The notes: generated by a model not told the origin, from the sequence alone. Positions 42,582 to 51,908 are shown, counted from the stretch's first letter. The stretch: 58,191 nucleotides of DNA from JAAGZL01 sp964628835 (GCA_964628835.1 CAZVME010000012.1:1-58191), one strand, 5' to 3'. Program-made: numbers and translations.

Positions 42582-43433
42582 CTAGGCTTCCTTGTCCCCG
42601 GAGTCCTCTGCCTTAGCTGGTTTCTCTGCCTTAGCTGGTTTCTCTGCCTTAGCTGGTTTCTCTGCCTTAGCTGGCTCATCTGCTTTCTTGGTCTTCTTGG
42701 CCTTCTTTGGCTTTTCCGCCTGTTCAGCTTCAAGACCTATGTGAGCAGCACTGGCGCGTCCCTCAAGGACTGCGGCAGAAACACCCTGAACATAGAGTTG
42801 AATAGCCCGGATAGCATCGTCATTTCCAGGTACTACATAGTCAATGTCCATGGGATCATTGTTGGTATCCACCACACCAACAACCGGGATACCAAGTTTC
42901 TTGGCTTCACTGATGGCAATCTTTTCATGTCCGGTATCAACCACGAACAGCGCATCCGGCAGACCTCTCATGTCTTTGATGCCACCAAGACTACGATCCA
43001 GCTTGGTCATTTCGCGTTCCATAACCAGGGCTTCTTTCTTGTTGAAGCGCTGCTCTATGCTGCCATCTTTGAACATCTCTTCAAGATCTTTCAGACGCTT
43101 AATGGATTGTTTGATGGTCTTGAAGTTGGTGAGCATTCCGCCCAGCCAGCGATGGTTTACGTAAGGCATACCGCAACGTTCTGCTTCTTCCTTTACTGTG
43201 TCATGGGCGGCGCGCTTGGTGCCGACAAACAGGATCTTTCCGCCATTGGCACTCAGGGTGCCGAGAAAATTCATGGCATCGTTGAACAGAGGTAGGGTCT
43301 GTTCAAGGTTAATAATATGGATCTTGTTGCGATGACCGAAGATGTAGGAACCCATCTTGGGATTCCAGTAACGGGTCTGATGCCCGAAATGCACGCCAGC
43401 CTCTAGCATCTGGCGCATGGATACTGCACTCAT
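42582..43433 (-). CDS. rpsB: 30S ribosomal protein S2 with repetitive C-terminal tail
   Basis: 283 residues from the ATG at 43433 (MSAVSMRQMLEAGVHFGHQTR), the family start; the longer open frame upstream is leader. Core S2 features: FGHRNKIHIINLEQTL, LFVVDTGHEKIAI, and VPGNDDAIRAI. E. coli S2 is 241 residues; here about 45 extra C-terminal residues are made of Lys, Ala, Glu and Pro, including PAKAEK repeats encoded by an 18-base tandem repeat. The tail is probably disordered. Confidence 0.97.
   Translation of the reverse strand: MSAVSMRQMLEAGVHFGHQTRYWNPKMGSYIFGHRNKIHIINLEQTLPLFNDAMNFLGTLSANGGKILFVGTKRAAHDTVKEEAERCGMPYVNHRWLGGMLTNFKTIKQSIKRLKDLEEMFKDGSIEQRFNKKEALVMEREMTKLDRSLGGIKDMRGLPDALFVVDTGHEKIAISEAKKLGIPVVGVVDTNNDPMDIDYVVPGNDDAIRAIQLYVQGVSAAVLEGRASAAHIGLEAEQAEKPKKAKKTKKADEPAKAEKPAKAEKPAKAEKPAKAEDSGDKEA
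42606..42677. repeat. four 18-base tandem repeats inside rpsB
   Basis: Unit CTCTGCCTTAGCTGGTTT (plus strand) occurs three times exactly (42606, 42624, 42642) and a fourth time with changes only in the last bases (42660). In frame with rpsB, so each unit adds the six residues KPAKAE to the protein tail. Repeat number could vary by slippage without shifting the frame. Confidence 0.9.
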
Positions 43434-43623
43434 AGTGTTACTCCAAATTGTATTAGGGTTAGTCCTCCATGTATCCCAGTCGCCGACCCGCAATAACTCC
43501 GATTTTGAGCCTGCCTCAGGACAGATCAAAACCGTTCGGTGAGTTAAAACCGGCACCCCGGCAACCGTGACGATACATGTGTGTAATAATACCTGGGCCA
43601 GCAATTGCCAATCCAGGGCGCGT

Positions 43624-43652
43624 TTTATACCATACGCCGCTGGTTATAACAA
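43624..43652 (-). promoter_or_regulatory. candidate rpsB promoter
   Basis: Minus strand TTGTTA (43652-43647) and TATAAA (43629-43624) with a 17-base spacer. Transcription would start near 43617 and give an rpsB leader of about 180 bases, compatible with the long autoregulated S2 leaders known in gammaproteobacteria (leader function inferred, no structure verified). Confidence 0.45.
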
Positions 43653-43710
43653 TAATCAGAGCAACCCAAGGTATTGGTTTTACCAGTTTTTCCATGCTAG
43701 AGACCACAAC

Positions 43711-44481
43711 ATGAGCATCGTAATAAAAACTCCCGAAGAGATAGAGAAGATGCGGATTGCCGGACGGCTCGCAGCAGAAGTACTGGAAATGGTGAAATCT
43801 CATGTAAAACCAGGGGTTACAACCGAGGAACTGGACCGCATCTGTCATGACTACATAGTCAATGAACAGGAGGCAATCCCCGCTCCCCTCAACTACCGCG
43901 GCTTCCCCAAATCCATCTGCACCTCGGTTAATCATCAGGTGTGTCACGGCATTCCAGGCAATAAGCGCTTGAAAAACGGCGATATCGTCAATATAGATAT
44001 CACCGTGATCAAGGATGGCTTCCACGGCGACACCAGCAAGATGTTCACCATCGGTGAACCCTCTGTGCTGGCGCAGCGTCTGATCAACATCACCAGTGAA
44101 GCACTGCAGATCGGCATAGACCAGGTCAAACCCGGCGCGAATTTAAATACTATTGGCCAGGCGATCCAGAAGTTTGTGGAGTCCAACAACTACTCTGTAG
44201 TCCGGGAGTATTGCGGTCACGGCATAGGACGTGAGTTTCATGAAGAGCCGCAGGTACTGCACTACGCTACGTCAGACTCCGGCCCCATACTGCAGCCGGG
44301 AATGTGTTTTACCATCGAGCCCATGGTCAATGCCGGCAAACGTATGGTAAAGATACTCCCCGACGGTTGGACGGTGGTAACCAGAGACCGTAGCCTCTCC
44401 GCCCAATGGGAACACACCATACTAGTCACAGACGATGGTCATGAAATCCTCACACTACGCCAGGAAGAGCGGGAGCAATAG
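43711..44481 (+). CDS. map: methionine aminopeptidase type I
   Basis: 256 residues from the ATG at 43711 (MSIVIKTPEEIEKMRIAGRLAAEVL), the usual start; an in-frame ATG at 43567 lies in the rpsB promoter region and is rejected. Metal ligands are visible: the two Asp of VNIDITVIKDGFHGDTS, His in CGHGIGREFHEEP, Glu in FTIEPMVN and Glu in AQWEHTI. Removes initiator Met from nascent proteins. Divergent from rpsB, as in E. coli. Confidence 0.97.
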   Translation: MSIVIKTPEEIEKMRIAGRLAAEVLEMVKSHVKPGVTTEELDRICHDYIVNEQEAIPAPLNYRGFPKSICTSVNHQVCHGIPGNKRLKNGDIVNIDITVIKDGFHGDTSKMFTIGEPSVLAQRLINITSEALQIGIDQVKPGANLNTIGQAIQKFVESNNYSVVREYCGHGIGREFHEEPQVLHYATSDSGPILQPGMCFTIEPMVNAGKRMVKILPDGWTVVTRDRSLSAQWEHTILVTDDGHEILTLRQEEREQ

Positions 44482-44513
44482 GAATATTTTTCCTACATCT
44501 CCACTATGTCTAA

Positions 44514-47180
44514 ATGAAACGAGTATTCAACGGCACCACTTTCGACCAGGCCCTTTCCCACACCGACAACCCCCTGATCCTGTTCCGTAACACCCTGGCA
44601 CAGGGTACCGAAACCCTGGCACAGGGATTCCGGGATGCCGTGCCGATATCAACCCTGGTATCACTGCGGGCCAAACTGATCGATTCCCTGTTGCAGCGGG
44701 CCTGGCAGCGCAATATGCCAGAGGAGACAGAGGCGGCACTTATCGCAGTGGGCGGCTACGGACGTGGGGAATTACATCCAAACTCCGACATCGACCTGAT
44801 GATTCTGGTAGAAGCAAATAAACTGGAGCAGATCACCGAGAACATTGAACAGTTGCTGACCTTCCTGTGGGATATCGGGCTTGAGGTGGGTCAAAGCGTA
44901 CGCTCTATCGATGAATGCGTGCAGGAGGCCAAACAGGATATAACCGTCACCACCAACATCATGGAGTCACGTCTGCTGGCTGGCGATCCGAATATGCTGC
45001 GACTGATGCGCGCGGCCACCTCCCCCGACAAGATCTGGCCCAGTGATCAGTTCTTCAAAGGAAAATGGGAAGAACAGAAGGCTAGATACGCCAAATTTGA
45101 CGACTCCGCCACCAACCTGGAACCGAATCTAAAAGAGGGTCCTGGCGGTCTGCGTGACATCCAGACCGTTGGCTGGGTGGCCAAACGCTACTTTGGTTGT
45201 GACACCATGCATGGGCTGGTGGGGCACAACTTTCTGACCGAATTGGAGTATGAGTCCCTGATGGAGGGACGCTCTCTGCTATGGAAAATCCGCTTTGCCC
45301 TGCACCTCCTCACCAGGCGCCGTGAGGATCGCCTGCTGTTTGACTACCAGCGCGCCCTGGCCCTCGAATTTGGTTTCGTAGATCAGGAACACAGCCTGGC
45401 GGTGGAACAGTTCATGCAACGCTACTACCGCACCGTCATCCGTATTGAACGCCTGAACGAACGCCTATTGCAGCTGTTTGAAGAAGCGATTCTGATGGAG
45501 AACCAGCCAGCGGAGATCCTCACCATAAACAAGCGGTTTCAGGCCAGAAATGGATTTCTTGAAGTAAGCAACGACAGCATATTCAAACGCTATCCCTTTG
45601 CCCTGCTGGAGATCTTTCTGCTGCTACAGCTCTACCCAGAGTTAAAGGGGGTGCGCGCCAGCACGGTACGGCTGATCCGCTCCCATCGCCATCTTATAGA
45701 TGACAAGTTTCGTGACGACCTGCGCGCCAAGAGCCTGTTCATGGAGATCATCCGTCAATCCAATGGCGTCACCTCAGAACTGAGGCGCATGAACCGCTAC
45801 GGCATACTATCCGCCTATCTGCCGTTGTTCAGCAACATAGTTGGACGCATGCAGTATGACCTGTTCCATGTATACACCGTGGATGAGCACACCCTGTTTG
45901 TAGTGCGCAATCTGCGCCGCTTTGCCGTGGCCTCACGGGTAGATGAGTTCCCTCTATGCAGCGAGATCATAGGCCGCCAACCAAAGCCGGAGCTGCTCTT
46001 TCTGGCTGGACTGTTCCACGATATAGCCAAGGGACGCCAGGGAGACCACTCAACACTGGGGGCCAGGGATGCCTGGGAGTTCTGTAAAAAACATGACCTG
46101 AGCGATTATGACAGCAAACTAGTGTCCTGGCTGGTGCGGAATCACCTGATAATGTCCATGACGGCACAACGCCAGGACACCAGTGACCCGGAAGTGGTCC
46201 ACAACTTTGCCAAGAAGATGGGCACCATAGCGCGCCTGGACCATCTCTATCTGCTGACGGTGGCAGATACCCGCGCCACCGATCCCAAAAAATGGAACTC
46301 CTGGAAGGATTCACTGCTCAGGGATCTGTACACCGCCACCCTGCGCACCATGTTGCGTGGTCTGGAACGTCCCCATGATGTAAACGAACAGATCCAGGAG
46401 AAACAACGCGACGCCAGTGAAGTGCTGCAGCGGACCGGTATCTCCTCCGATGAGATCAACGATCTATGGACCACCCTGGGTATGGAGTATTTTCTCTATT
46501 CATCGGTGGAAGAGATCGTATCCCACACTCAGTTTATCCTGGCCAACACGGAACACACCGAGCCACAGATTAACCTGCGCAGTAAAACCGGACGCGGAGG
46601 CTCAGAGGTGGTCATCTACTCCCACGACCATACCGGGCTATTTGCCGTAACCACCGCCCTATTGGATCAACTCTGCCTGAACGTGGTTGATGCCAGGATC
46701 GAGACCACCAGCGACGGATTTTCACTCGACAGCTACCGGGTGCTGGAAGATGATGGAAGTGCAATAACCGACCCTGGCCGTGAGCAGAAAATCATCACCA
46801 CATTAAAAGATGGGTTGAACAACCCAGACAAGGTCAGCCTGAGTGTTGCCAGACGCATCCCGCGCCAGCAGAAACATTTTCAGATCCCCACCCAGATCGA
46901 CTTCAGTCAGGATCAGACGAACCAGAGGACCATTCTAAAATTGATAACAGCCGACCAGCCAGGACTCCTGGCTCAAGTTGGACACGCCTTCTCCAATTGC
47001 AAAGTCAATCTCCAAGCCGCCAAGATCGCCACCATCGGGGCCGAGGCGGAAGACATATTTTTCATCACAGGTGAAGACAAAAAACCGATAGAAGACCAGG
47101 AAAATCTCCAATGCCTGCATGATGGCATAATGCGGCAGTTGGAAAGTGACCTTCAGGAAACCAACTCCATCAGCATCTGA
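44514..47180 (+). CDS. glnD: [protein-PII] uridylyltransferase / uridylyl-removing enzyme
   Basis: 888 residues. Nucleotidyltransferase motif GGYGRGELHPNSDIDL with D92 and D94, HD hydrolase motif LFHDIAKGRQGDHS at about residues 505-518, and two C-terminal ACT domains that sense glutamine (HDHTGLFAVTTALL and TADQPGLLAQVGHAF). Controls PII modification and so nitrogen assimilation. 32 bases after map, probably co-transcribed. Confidence 0.97.
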   Translation: MKRVFNGTTFDQALSHTDNPLILFRNTLAQGTETLAQGFRDAVPISTLVSLRAKLIDSLLQRAWQRNMPEETEAALIAVGGYGRGELHPNSDIDLMILVEANKLEQITENIEQLLTFLWDIGLEVGQSVRSIDECVQEAKQDITVTTNIMESRLLAGDPNMLRLMRAATSPDKIWPSDQFFKGKWEEQKARYAKFDDSATNLEPNLKEGPGGLRDIQTVGWVAKRYFGCDTMHGLVGHNFLTELEYESLMEGRSLLWKIRFALHLLTRRREDRLLFDYQRALALEFGFVDQEHSLAVEQFMQRYYRTVIRIERLNERLLQLFEEAILMENQPAEILTINKRFQARNGFLEVSNDSIFKRYPFALLEIFLLLQLYPELKGVRASTVRLIRSHRHLIDDKFRDDLRAKSLFMEIIRQSNGVTSELRRMNRYGILSAYLPLFSNIVGRMQYDLFHVYTVDEHTLFVVRNLRRFAVASRVDEFPLCSEIIGRQPKPELLFLAGLFHDIAKGRQGDHSTLGARDAWEFCKKHDLSDYDSKLVSWLVRNHLIMSMTAQRQDTSDPEVVHNFAKKMGTIARLDHLYLLTVADTRATDPKKWNSWKDSLLRDLYTATLRTMLRGLERPHDVNEQIQEKQRDASEVLQRTGISSDEINDLWTTLGMEYFLYSSVEEIVSHTQFILANTEHTEPQINLRSKTGRGGSEVVIYSHDHTGLFAVTTALLDQLCLNVVDARIETTSDGFSLDSYRVLEDDGSAITDPGREQKIITTLKDGLNNPDKVSLSVARRIPRQQKHFQIPTQIDFSQDQTNQRTILKLITADQPGLLAQVGHAFSNCKVNLQAAKIATIGAEAEDIFFITGEDKKPIEDQENLQCLHDGIMRQLESDLQETNSISI

Positions 47181-47312
47181 CTAGTCCAAGTCAACAACTT
47201 CGCGGCCATCATTCGGGCATTGTCCAGGTCGATGGCTATAGATATACTACGCGGCCTCATCCGGGCTGTTTAACAGTAAACCCAACGACATCAGGATAGA
47301 TCGAGGTATCAC

Positions 47313-48533
47313 ATGATCAAAATTAATGAAAACTTCAACAAGTTGCAGGCATCCTATCTGTTCTCTGACATCGCCAAGCGAGTTGCGGCCCACCAAGAGG
47401 CGCACCCGGAACAGAACGTGATCAAGCTGGGAATTGGTGACGTCACCCGCGCCCTGCCCGACGCCTGCATTCAGGCCTTCCACGCAGCGGTGGATGAGCT
47501 GGCCAGTGATGGGAGTTTTCGTGGTTATGGCCCGGAACAGGGCTATGACTTTCTGCGTGAGGCCATCGCCAAGGGGGACTTCCAGTCCCGTGGCTGCAAC
47601 GTGGAGGCAGACGAGGTTTTCGTAAGCGATGGCGCCAAATGCGACACCGGCAACTTCCAGGAGATCTTCTCCAGCGATATCACCATCGCTATCCCGGATC
47701 CGGTCTACCCCGTATACGTGGACACCAACGTAATGGCAGGACGTACTGGTGAGGCCGTGGATGGCCGCTACAGCGGCCTGGTGTACCTGGATGCCACCAA
47801 GGAGAACAACTTCATCCCTGAGCTCCCCAGCGAGCCAGTGGACCTGATCTACCTCTGCTTCCCCAACAACCCCACCGGCGCCACCATCACCCATGAGCAA
47901 CTGAAGAAGTGGGTGGATTTCGCCAAGGAGACCAAGGCCCTGATTCTGTATGACGCCGCCTACGAGGCCTTCGTACAGGACGACAACATCCCCCGCTCCA
48001 TCTACGAGGTGGAGGGTGCGCGTGAGGTGGCCGTAGAGTTCCGCAGCCTGTCCAAGACCGCTGGTTTCACCGGCACCCGCTGTGCCTACACCGTAGTGCC
48101 AAAAGAGTGCATGGCCTATACCGAGGCTGGCGAGGCTGTATCAGTCCACTCCCTGTGGAACCGCCGTCACACCACCAAGTTCAACAGCGTCTCCTATCCG
48201 GTACAGCGTGCCGCCGAGGCCGCCTACAGCCCTGAGGGCCGGGCCCAGATACAGGAGCTGGTCTCCTACTATCTGAACAACGCCGCCTATATCCGCGAGA
48301 AGATCACCACCCTGGGTTTTGACTGCATCGGCGGCGACAACTCACCCTACATCTGGATCGATGGCAAGATGGACTCCTGGGAGTTCTTCGACCTGCTGCT
48401 GAACAAGGCCGGCGTGGTATGCACCCCTGGCGCCGGCTTTGGCAAGTGTGGCGAAGGCTACATCCGCATCAGCGCCTTTAACAGCTTTGAGAACGTAAAA
48501 GAAGCCATGGACCGCATCAGCAACAGTATTTAG
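47313..48533 (+). CDS. dapL: LL-diaminopimelate aminotransferase
   Basis: 406 residues, GAGG six bases before the ATG. Class I/II PLP aminotransferase with K248 in FRSLSKTAGFTGTRC, and DapL-specific stretches LGIGDVTRALPDAC, FRGYGPEQGYDFLR, FPNNPTGATIT and NRRHTTKFNSVSY. It converts tetrahydrodipicolinate to LL-diaminopimelate in one step, bypassing DapD, DapC and DapE. It stands next to glnD, where dapD is found in enterobacteria, and is followed by lysA, so this is a lysine/peptidoglycan precursor locus. Confidence 0.94.
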   Translation: MIKINENFNKLQASYLFSDIAKRVAAHQEAHPEQNVIKLGIGDVTRALPDACIQAFHAAVDELASDGSFRGYGPEQGYDFLREAIAKGDFQSRGCNVEADEVFVSDGAKCDTGNFQEIFSSDITIAIPDPVYPVYVDTNVMAGRTGEAVDGRYSGLVYLDATKENNFIPELPSEPVDLIYLCFPNNPTGATITHEQLKKWVDFAKETKALILYDAAYEAFVQDDNIPRSIYEVEGAREVAVEFRSLSKTAGFTGTRCAYTVVPKECMAYTEAGEAVSVHSLWNRRHTTKFNSVSYPVQRAAEAAYSPEGRAQIQELVSYYLNNAAYIREKITTLGFDCIGGDNSPYIWIDGKMDSWEFFDLLLNKAGVVCTPGAGFGKCGEGYIRISAFNSFENVKEAMDRISNSI

Positions 48534-48543
48534 TTATCAGATT

Positions 48544-48624
48544 CGCGCAAAGGCGCAAAGAACGCAGAGAGTTTTATTGCCAAATAGTAACTATCCTTTG
48601 CGTACTCTGCGTCTTGGCGAGAGT
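48544..48624. repeat. inverted-repeat element, copy A
   Basis: Left arm CGCGCAAAGGCGCAAAGAAC and right arm with TTTGCGTACTCTGCGTCTTG form a long imperfect palindrome of about 80 bases in the gap between dapL and lysA. It is related to the copy at 50820-50901, in the same orientation. No coding capacity; MITE- or REP-like. Confidence 0.65.
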
Positions 48625-48672
48625 CAATCATTTAGATCGCAAAGACAAGACTTACATTAAGGTGAACTAGTT

Positions 48673-49926
48673 ATGCCCATGTCGACAGATTTTGAAAACC
48701 GGCTGTACCCACGGCTGGATGATATAGCCGCGCATTTTGGTACGCCGTTTCATATCTACGATGAAGCTGGAATCAAGCACACCGGCAATCACCTGAAACA
48801 GGTGTTCTCCGGCATTGAGGGCTTCCGCGAGTACTATGCGGTGAAGGCCCTACCCAACCCGGGCATACTTGGCATCATGCAGTCACTGGGTTTTGGCTAT
48901 GACTGCAGTTCCATTGCCGAGCTGCTCCTGAGCCGGGAAGCTGGTGGTCATGGCGAGGACATCATGTTCACCTCCAACAACACCAACCAGGAGGAGTTTC
49001 TCTGTGCTAAGGCTGATGGTGGCAGCATCCTGAATCTGGACGATATCTCCCTGCTGAAAAAGGTCCCGGAACTACCAGACCTTATCTGCTTCCGCTACAA
49101 CCCGGGCGAACGCCGCACCGGCAATCACATCATCGGCAACCCGGTGGAGGCCAAGTATGGCGTCACCCATGACCAGGTCCTGGACGCCTATCGGCAGGCC
49201 AAGGAGATGGGGGTAAAACGCTTCGGCCTGCACACCATGCTGGCCTCTAATGAGCTGAACTACACCTACATGGTGGAGACCTCAGACATGCTGCTGGAGA
49301 TGGTGGAGTTCATCTCTAAAGAGCTGGACATCACCTTTGAGTTCATCAACATCGGTGGTGGCCTGGGTATCCCCTATCGTCCCGAGGATGATCCTTTGGA
49401 CATCGACGCCATGGGCCGGGAGATCACCGCCCATTTCGATGCGTTTAAAGAACGCCACGGCTATGCACCCAAGCTGTTCGTAGAGAGCGGTCGCTACATC
49501 ACCGGCCCCCACGGCGCCCTGGTCACCCGCGCCATCAATCGCAAGGAGATCTATCGCACCTATGTGGGTGTGGACGCCTGCATGTCATCCCTGATGCGTC
49601 CTGGCCTTTACGGTGCTTATCACCATATCACCGTAGCTGGAAAAAGCGGCAACGAAGAGGTAGTGGACGTGGCCGGTTCCCTGTGCGAGAACAACGACAA
49701 GTTCGCCACCCAACGCTCCATCCCCAAGGTGGAGGATGGTGATCTGCTGGTGATTCACGACACCGGAGCTCACGGCCACGCCATGGGCTTCACCTACAAC
49801 GCTCGCCTGCGGCCGCAGGAGCTAATGCTGCGTGAGGATGGTTCGGTGGAGTTGATTCGTCGCGCCGAGACCCTGGAAGATCACCTGGCGACCCTGAAGT
49901 TTAAGGAAAAAGTACTGAAAGCCTAA
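48673..49926 (+). CDS. lysA: diaminopimelate decarboxylase
   Basis: 417 residues. Fold-type III PLP enzyme: Schiff-base Lys K58 in YYAVKALPNPGIL, the phosphate-binding loop in NIGGGLGIPY, the ESGRYITGPHG segment, and the dimer-interface Cys/Glu motif CENNDKF. The sequence departs from common LysA in places (GFGYDCSSIAELLLSREAGG), so it belongs to a divergent branch, and a related decarboxylase activity is not excluded. The neighbouring dapL supports the LysA role, meso-diaminopimelate to lysine. Confidence 0.87.
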   Translation: MPMSTDFENRLYPRLDDIAAHFGTPFHIYDEAGIKHTGNHLKQVFSGIEGFREYYAVKALPNPGILGIMQSLGFGYDCSSIAELLLSREAGGHGEDIMFTSNNTNQEEFLCAKADGGSILNLDDISLLKKVPELPDLICFRYNPGERRTGNHIIGNPVEAKYGVTHDQVLDAYRQAKEMGVKRFGLHTMLASNELNYTYMVETSDMLLEMVEFISKELDITFEFINIGGGLGIPYRPEDDPLDIDAMGREITAHFDAFKERHGYAPKLFVESGRYITGPHGALVTRAINRKEIYRTYVGVDACMSSLMRPGLYGAYHHITVAGKSGNEEVVDVAGSLCENNDKFATQRSIPKVEDGDLLVIHDTGAHGHAMGFTYNARLRPQELMLREDGSVELIRRAETLEDHLATLKFKEKVLKA

Positions 49927-50024
49927 AGCTTGGGGTCGGAATCAACTACACCAGGCATGCGGACATTTTCCACAAAATTAATGCAATCGGCTACGACCAC
50001 CGGTGTGCTGAGAGCCTGATCCAA

Positions 50025-50360
50025 TCAGGCGAACTCGTCCACTCCCAACAGACGGCTGATCTGCTCGCGCTCGGCATCCAGCGCCTGGGTCTGGTAGGCC
50101 TGCACCGCCGCCCGGGCCCTGGTGGTCAGTCCCGCCATATCGTCGTCCTGACTCAGGCTGTCAGCCCGGACACCCAAGGTGCCACGCTCGTCATCACTAA
50201 GGCTGGACGCAGTACCATCACGCTCCACACGGGCCTGCTCCCGCAGACGGTTTATCTCCTGCGGGAAGGCCTGCGCATGCCGTTGTTGCGCATTAACCAG
50301 CGGAACCAAAGCACTACCTATAGAGGTCACAGCACCCCCAGCCATTAAATTAACACTCAC
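50025..50360 (-). CDS. small conserved-looking protein of unknown function
   Basis: 111 residues, hydrophilic and helical after a short Gly/Ala/Val-rich start (MSVNLMAGGAVTSIGSALVPL). The C-terminus AVQAYQTQALDAEREQISRLLGVDEFA resembles a tail seen in several short gammaproteobacterial proteins (memory of pattern, not verified). No catalytic motif. It has no operon partner; the HIT gene 57 bases upstream is on the same strand. Confidence 0.65.
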   Translation of the reverse strand: MSVNLMAGGAVTSIGSALVPLVNAQQRHAQAFPQEINRLREQARVERDGTASSLSDDERGTLGVRADSLSQDDDMAGLTTRARAAVQAYQTQALDAEREQISRLLGVDEFA

Positions 50361-50417
50361 TTTTCAGCATAGACGAAAAACCGGATTCAGGTACAAATAC
50401 CCTTATACATTAGGTGG

Positions 50418-50762
50418 TTAGCCTGGCGGCCAACCCATAGCCCTACCACCCAGAAGATGCAGATGAATATGATATACGGCCTGACCACCATCTGAGTTGC
50501 AGTTCATTACGGTACGATAACCAGGCTCTGCCAGACCCTCGTTGGCGGCAATCTCCTTCGCGGCCAGGTAGAGTCTCCCCACCACCTCGGTATCGGATTC
50601 ATCAATATCGTTGAGGGTACCGATATGCTTCTTGGGAATAATAAGGATATGGGTGGGGGCTTGGGGATTCAGGTCCCGAAAGGCCAGGATGTCATCGGTC
50701 TCTAACACTACATCAGGCTGGATCTCACCTGAGACCATCTTGCAAAAGATACAGTCAGTCAT
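50418..50762 (-). CDS. HIT-family (HinT-like) nucleotide phosphoramidase
   Basis: 114 residues. Opening CIFCKMVSGEIQP with two Cys, and the histidine triad as HIHLHLLGG at about residues 98-106. Housekeeping HinT proteins hydrolyse AMP-lysine and AMP-amidates. The length and motif order match HinT (119 residues in E. coli). Confidence 0.93.
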   Translation of the reverse strand: MTDCIFCKMVSGEIQPDVVLETDDILAFRDLNPQAPTHILIIPKKHIGTLNDIDESDTEVVGRLYLAAKEIAANEGLAEPGYRTVMNCNSDGGQAVYHIHLHLLGGRAMGWPPG

Positions 50763-50819
50763 GCGTCAACTCCCTAATTTGCCTTGTCTGTTAATGCCTG
50801 TAAATAGCATGTTTTCTCG

Positions 50820-50901
50820 TGCAGAGACGCAAAGTGCGCAAAGATGACCAGTTGTAACACCCTGGGGGCGTTACTTTGCGTTCTTGGCATCTTTGCGCGA
50901 T
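50820..50901. repeat. inverted-repeat element, copy B
   Basis: Left arm GCAGAGACGCAAAGTGCGCAA, right arm TTACTTTGCGTTCTTGGC continuing to ATCTTTGCGCGA. Complementary arms make a palindrome of about 82 bases between recR and the HIT gene. It shares arm sequence with copy A at 48544-48624. Confidence 0.65.
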
Positions 50902-50937
50902 CCATCATTATTGTCATCCTGGTATGGATGAAACCCA

Positions 50938-51534
50938 TCAAATCTCCTGACGACCGGCAAAGGCGTGGGAGATGGTACCACCATCCACATACTCCAACTC
51001 TCCGCCCAGCGGCACGCCGTGGGCGATCCTGGTGGTGCGAATCTCATGGCTGTGGGCCATTTCGGAGATGTAGTGTGCCGTGGCTTCACCCTCTACCGTG
51101 GTGTTTGTGGCCAGTATCAACTCAGAAACACTACCCTCGTTCAGACGCTGTTCCAGCTTATCCAGACCAATCTCCCTGGGGCCGATACCGTCCAGCGGCG
51201 AGAGATGCCCACCCAGGACAAAATAGCGTCCCCGGTAGTCGATGGCCTGCTCAATAATCAGCAGTTCAGCCGGGGTCTCCACCACACAGAGCAGGCTGTC
51301 ATCGCGGTTTTTGTTGGCACAGATGGAGCAGACCTCCTGTTCGCTCAGGGTGCGGCAACGGCTGCAGTTTCCGATCCGTTCCATCGCCTTAGCCAATATT
51401 GTAGAGAGATTGCGCCCACCCTCACGATCCCGCTCCAACAGGTAAAACGCCATACGCTGGGCGGACTTGGGGCCAACGCCTGGCAGACAGCGCAGGGCCT
51501 CCATCAACTGCTGCAGTAACGGCTGATCTGACAT
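50938..51534 (-). CDS. recR: recombination mediator RecR
   Basis: 198 residues. N-terminal helix-hairpin-helix (LPGVGPKSAQRMAF), zinc finger C57/C60/C69/C72, and a Toprim domain (VVETPAELLIIEQ). Works with RecO and RecF in single-strand gap repair. The order dnaX-ybaB-recR is conserved widely and confirms the calls. Confidence 0.97.
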   Translation of the reverse strand: MSDQPLLQQLMEALRCLPGVGPKSAQRMAFYLLERDREGGRNLSTILAKAMERIGNCSRCRTLSEQEVCSICANKNRDDSLLCVVETPAELLIIEQAIDYRGRYFVLGGHLSPLDGIGPREIGLDKLEQRLNEGSVSELILATNTTVEGEATAHYISEMAHSHEIRTTRIAHGVPLGGELEYVDGGTISHAFAGRQEI

Positions 51535-51542
51535 ATCAGGCC

Positions 51543-51866
51543 CTAGAATGGCAGTTTGAACCCAGGCGGCAGTCCCATGCCGTCGGTAACCCCAGACATG
51601 CTGTCCTTGGTCTTATCCGCTACCTTCTGTACTGCTGCATTCATGGCGGCTGCAATCAGGTCCTCCAACATCTCCTTGTCATCACCCATAAGGCTGTCAT
51701 CAATGCTTACCCGCTTGATCGCGTGCTTGCCACTCATCACCACCTTAACCAGACCGCCACCGGATTCGCCTTCCACCTCCTCCTGAGCCAGCTTTTCTTG
51801 GGCCTTTTGCATATCATCCTGCATCTTCTGGGCCTGCTTCATCATATTGCCTATACCACCACGCAT
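51543..51866 (-). CDS. ybaB: YbaB/EbfC nucleoid-associated protein
   Basis: 107 residues, Met/Gln-rich start (RGGIGNMMKQAQKMQDDMQKAQ) and VKVVMSGKHAIKRVSID as in the family. DNA-binding dimer. Lies between dnaX and recR, 8 bases from recR and 42 from dnaX. Confidence 0.96.
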   Translation of the reverse strand: MRGGIGNMMKQAQKMQDDMQKAQEKLAQEEVEGESGGGLVKVVMSGKHAIKRVSIDDSLMGDDKEMLEDLIAAAMNAAVQKVADKTKDSMSGVTDGMGLPPGFKLPF

Positions 51867-51908
51867 AACACTTACCTCGCTATTACAAATTCTTCAGGAG
51901 ACTCTGAA

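Noticed and set aside
43434..43604. 57-residue N-terminal extension of S2 in the same open frame
   Set aside because: The family start MSAVSMRQMLEAG lies at 43433, and the upstream part is leader sequence with a promoter candidate further up.
43567..43710. 48-residue N-terminal extension of methionine aminopeptidase
   Set aside because: The usual start is at 43711; the extension overlaps the rpsB promoter and leader on the other strand and shows no family similarity.
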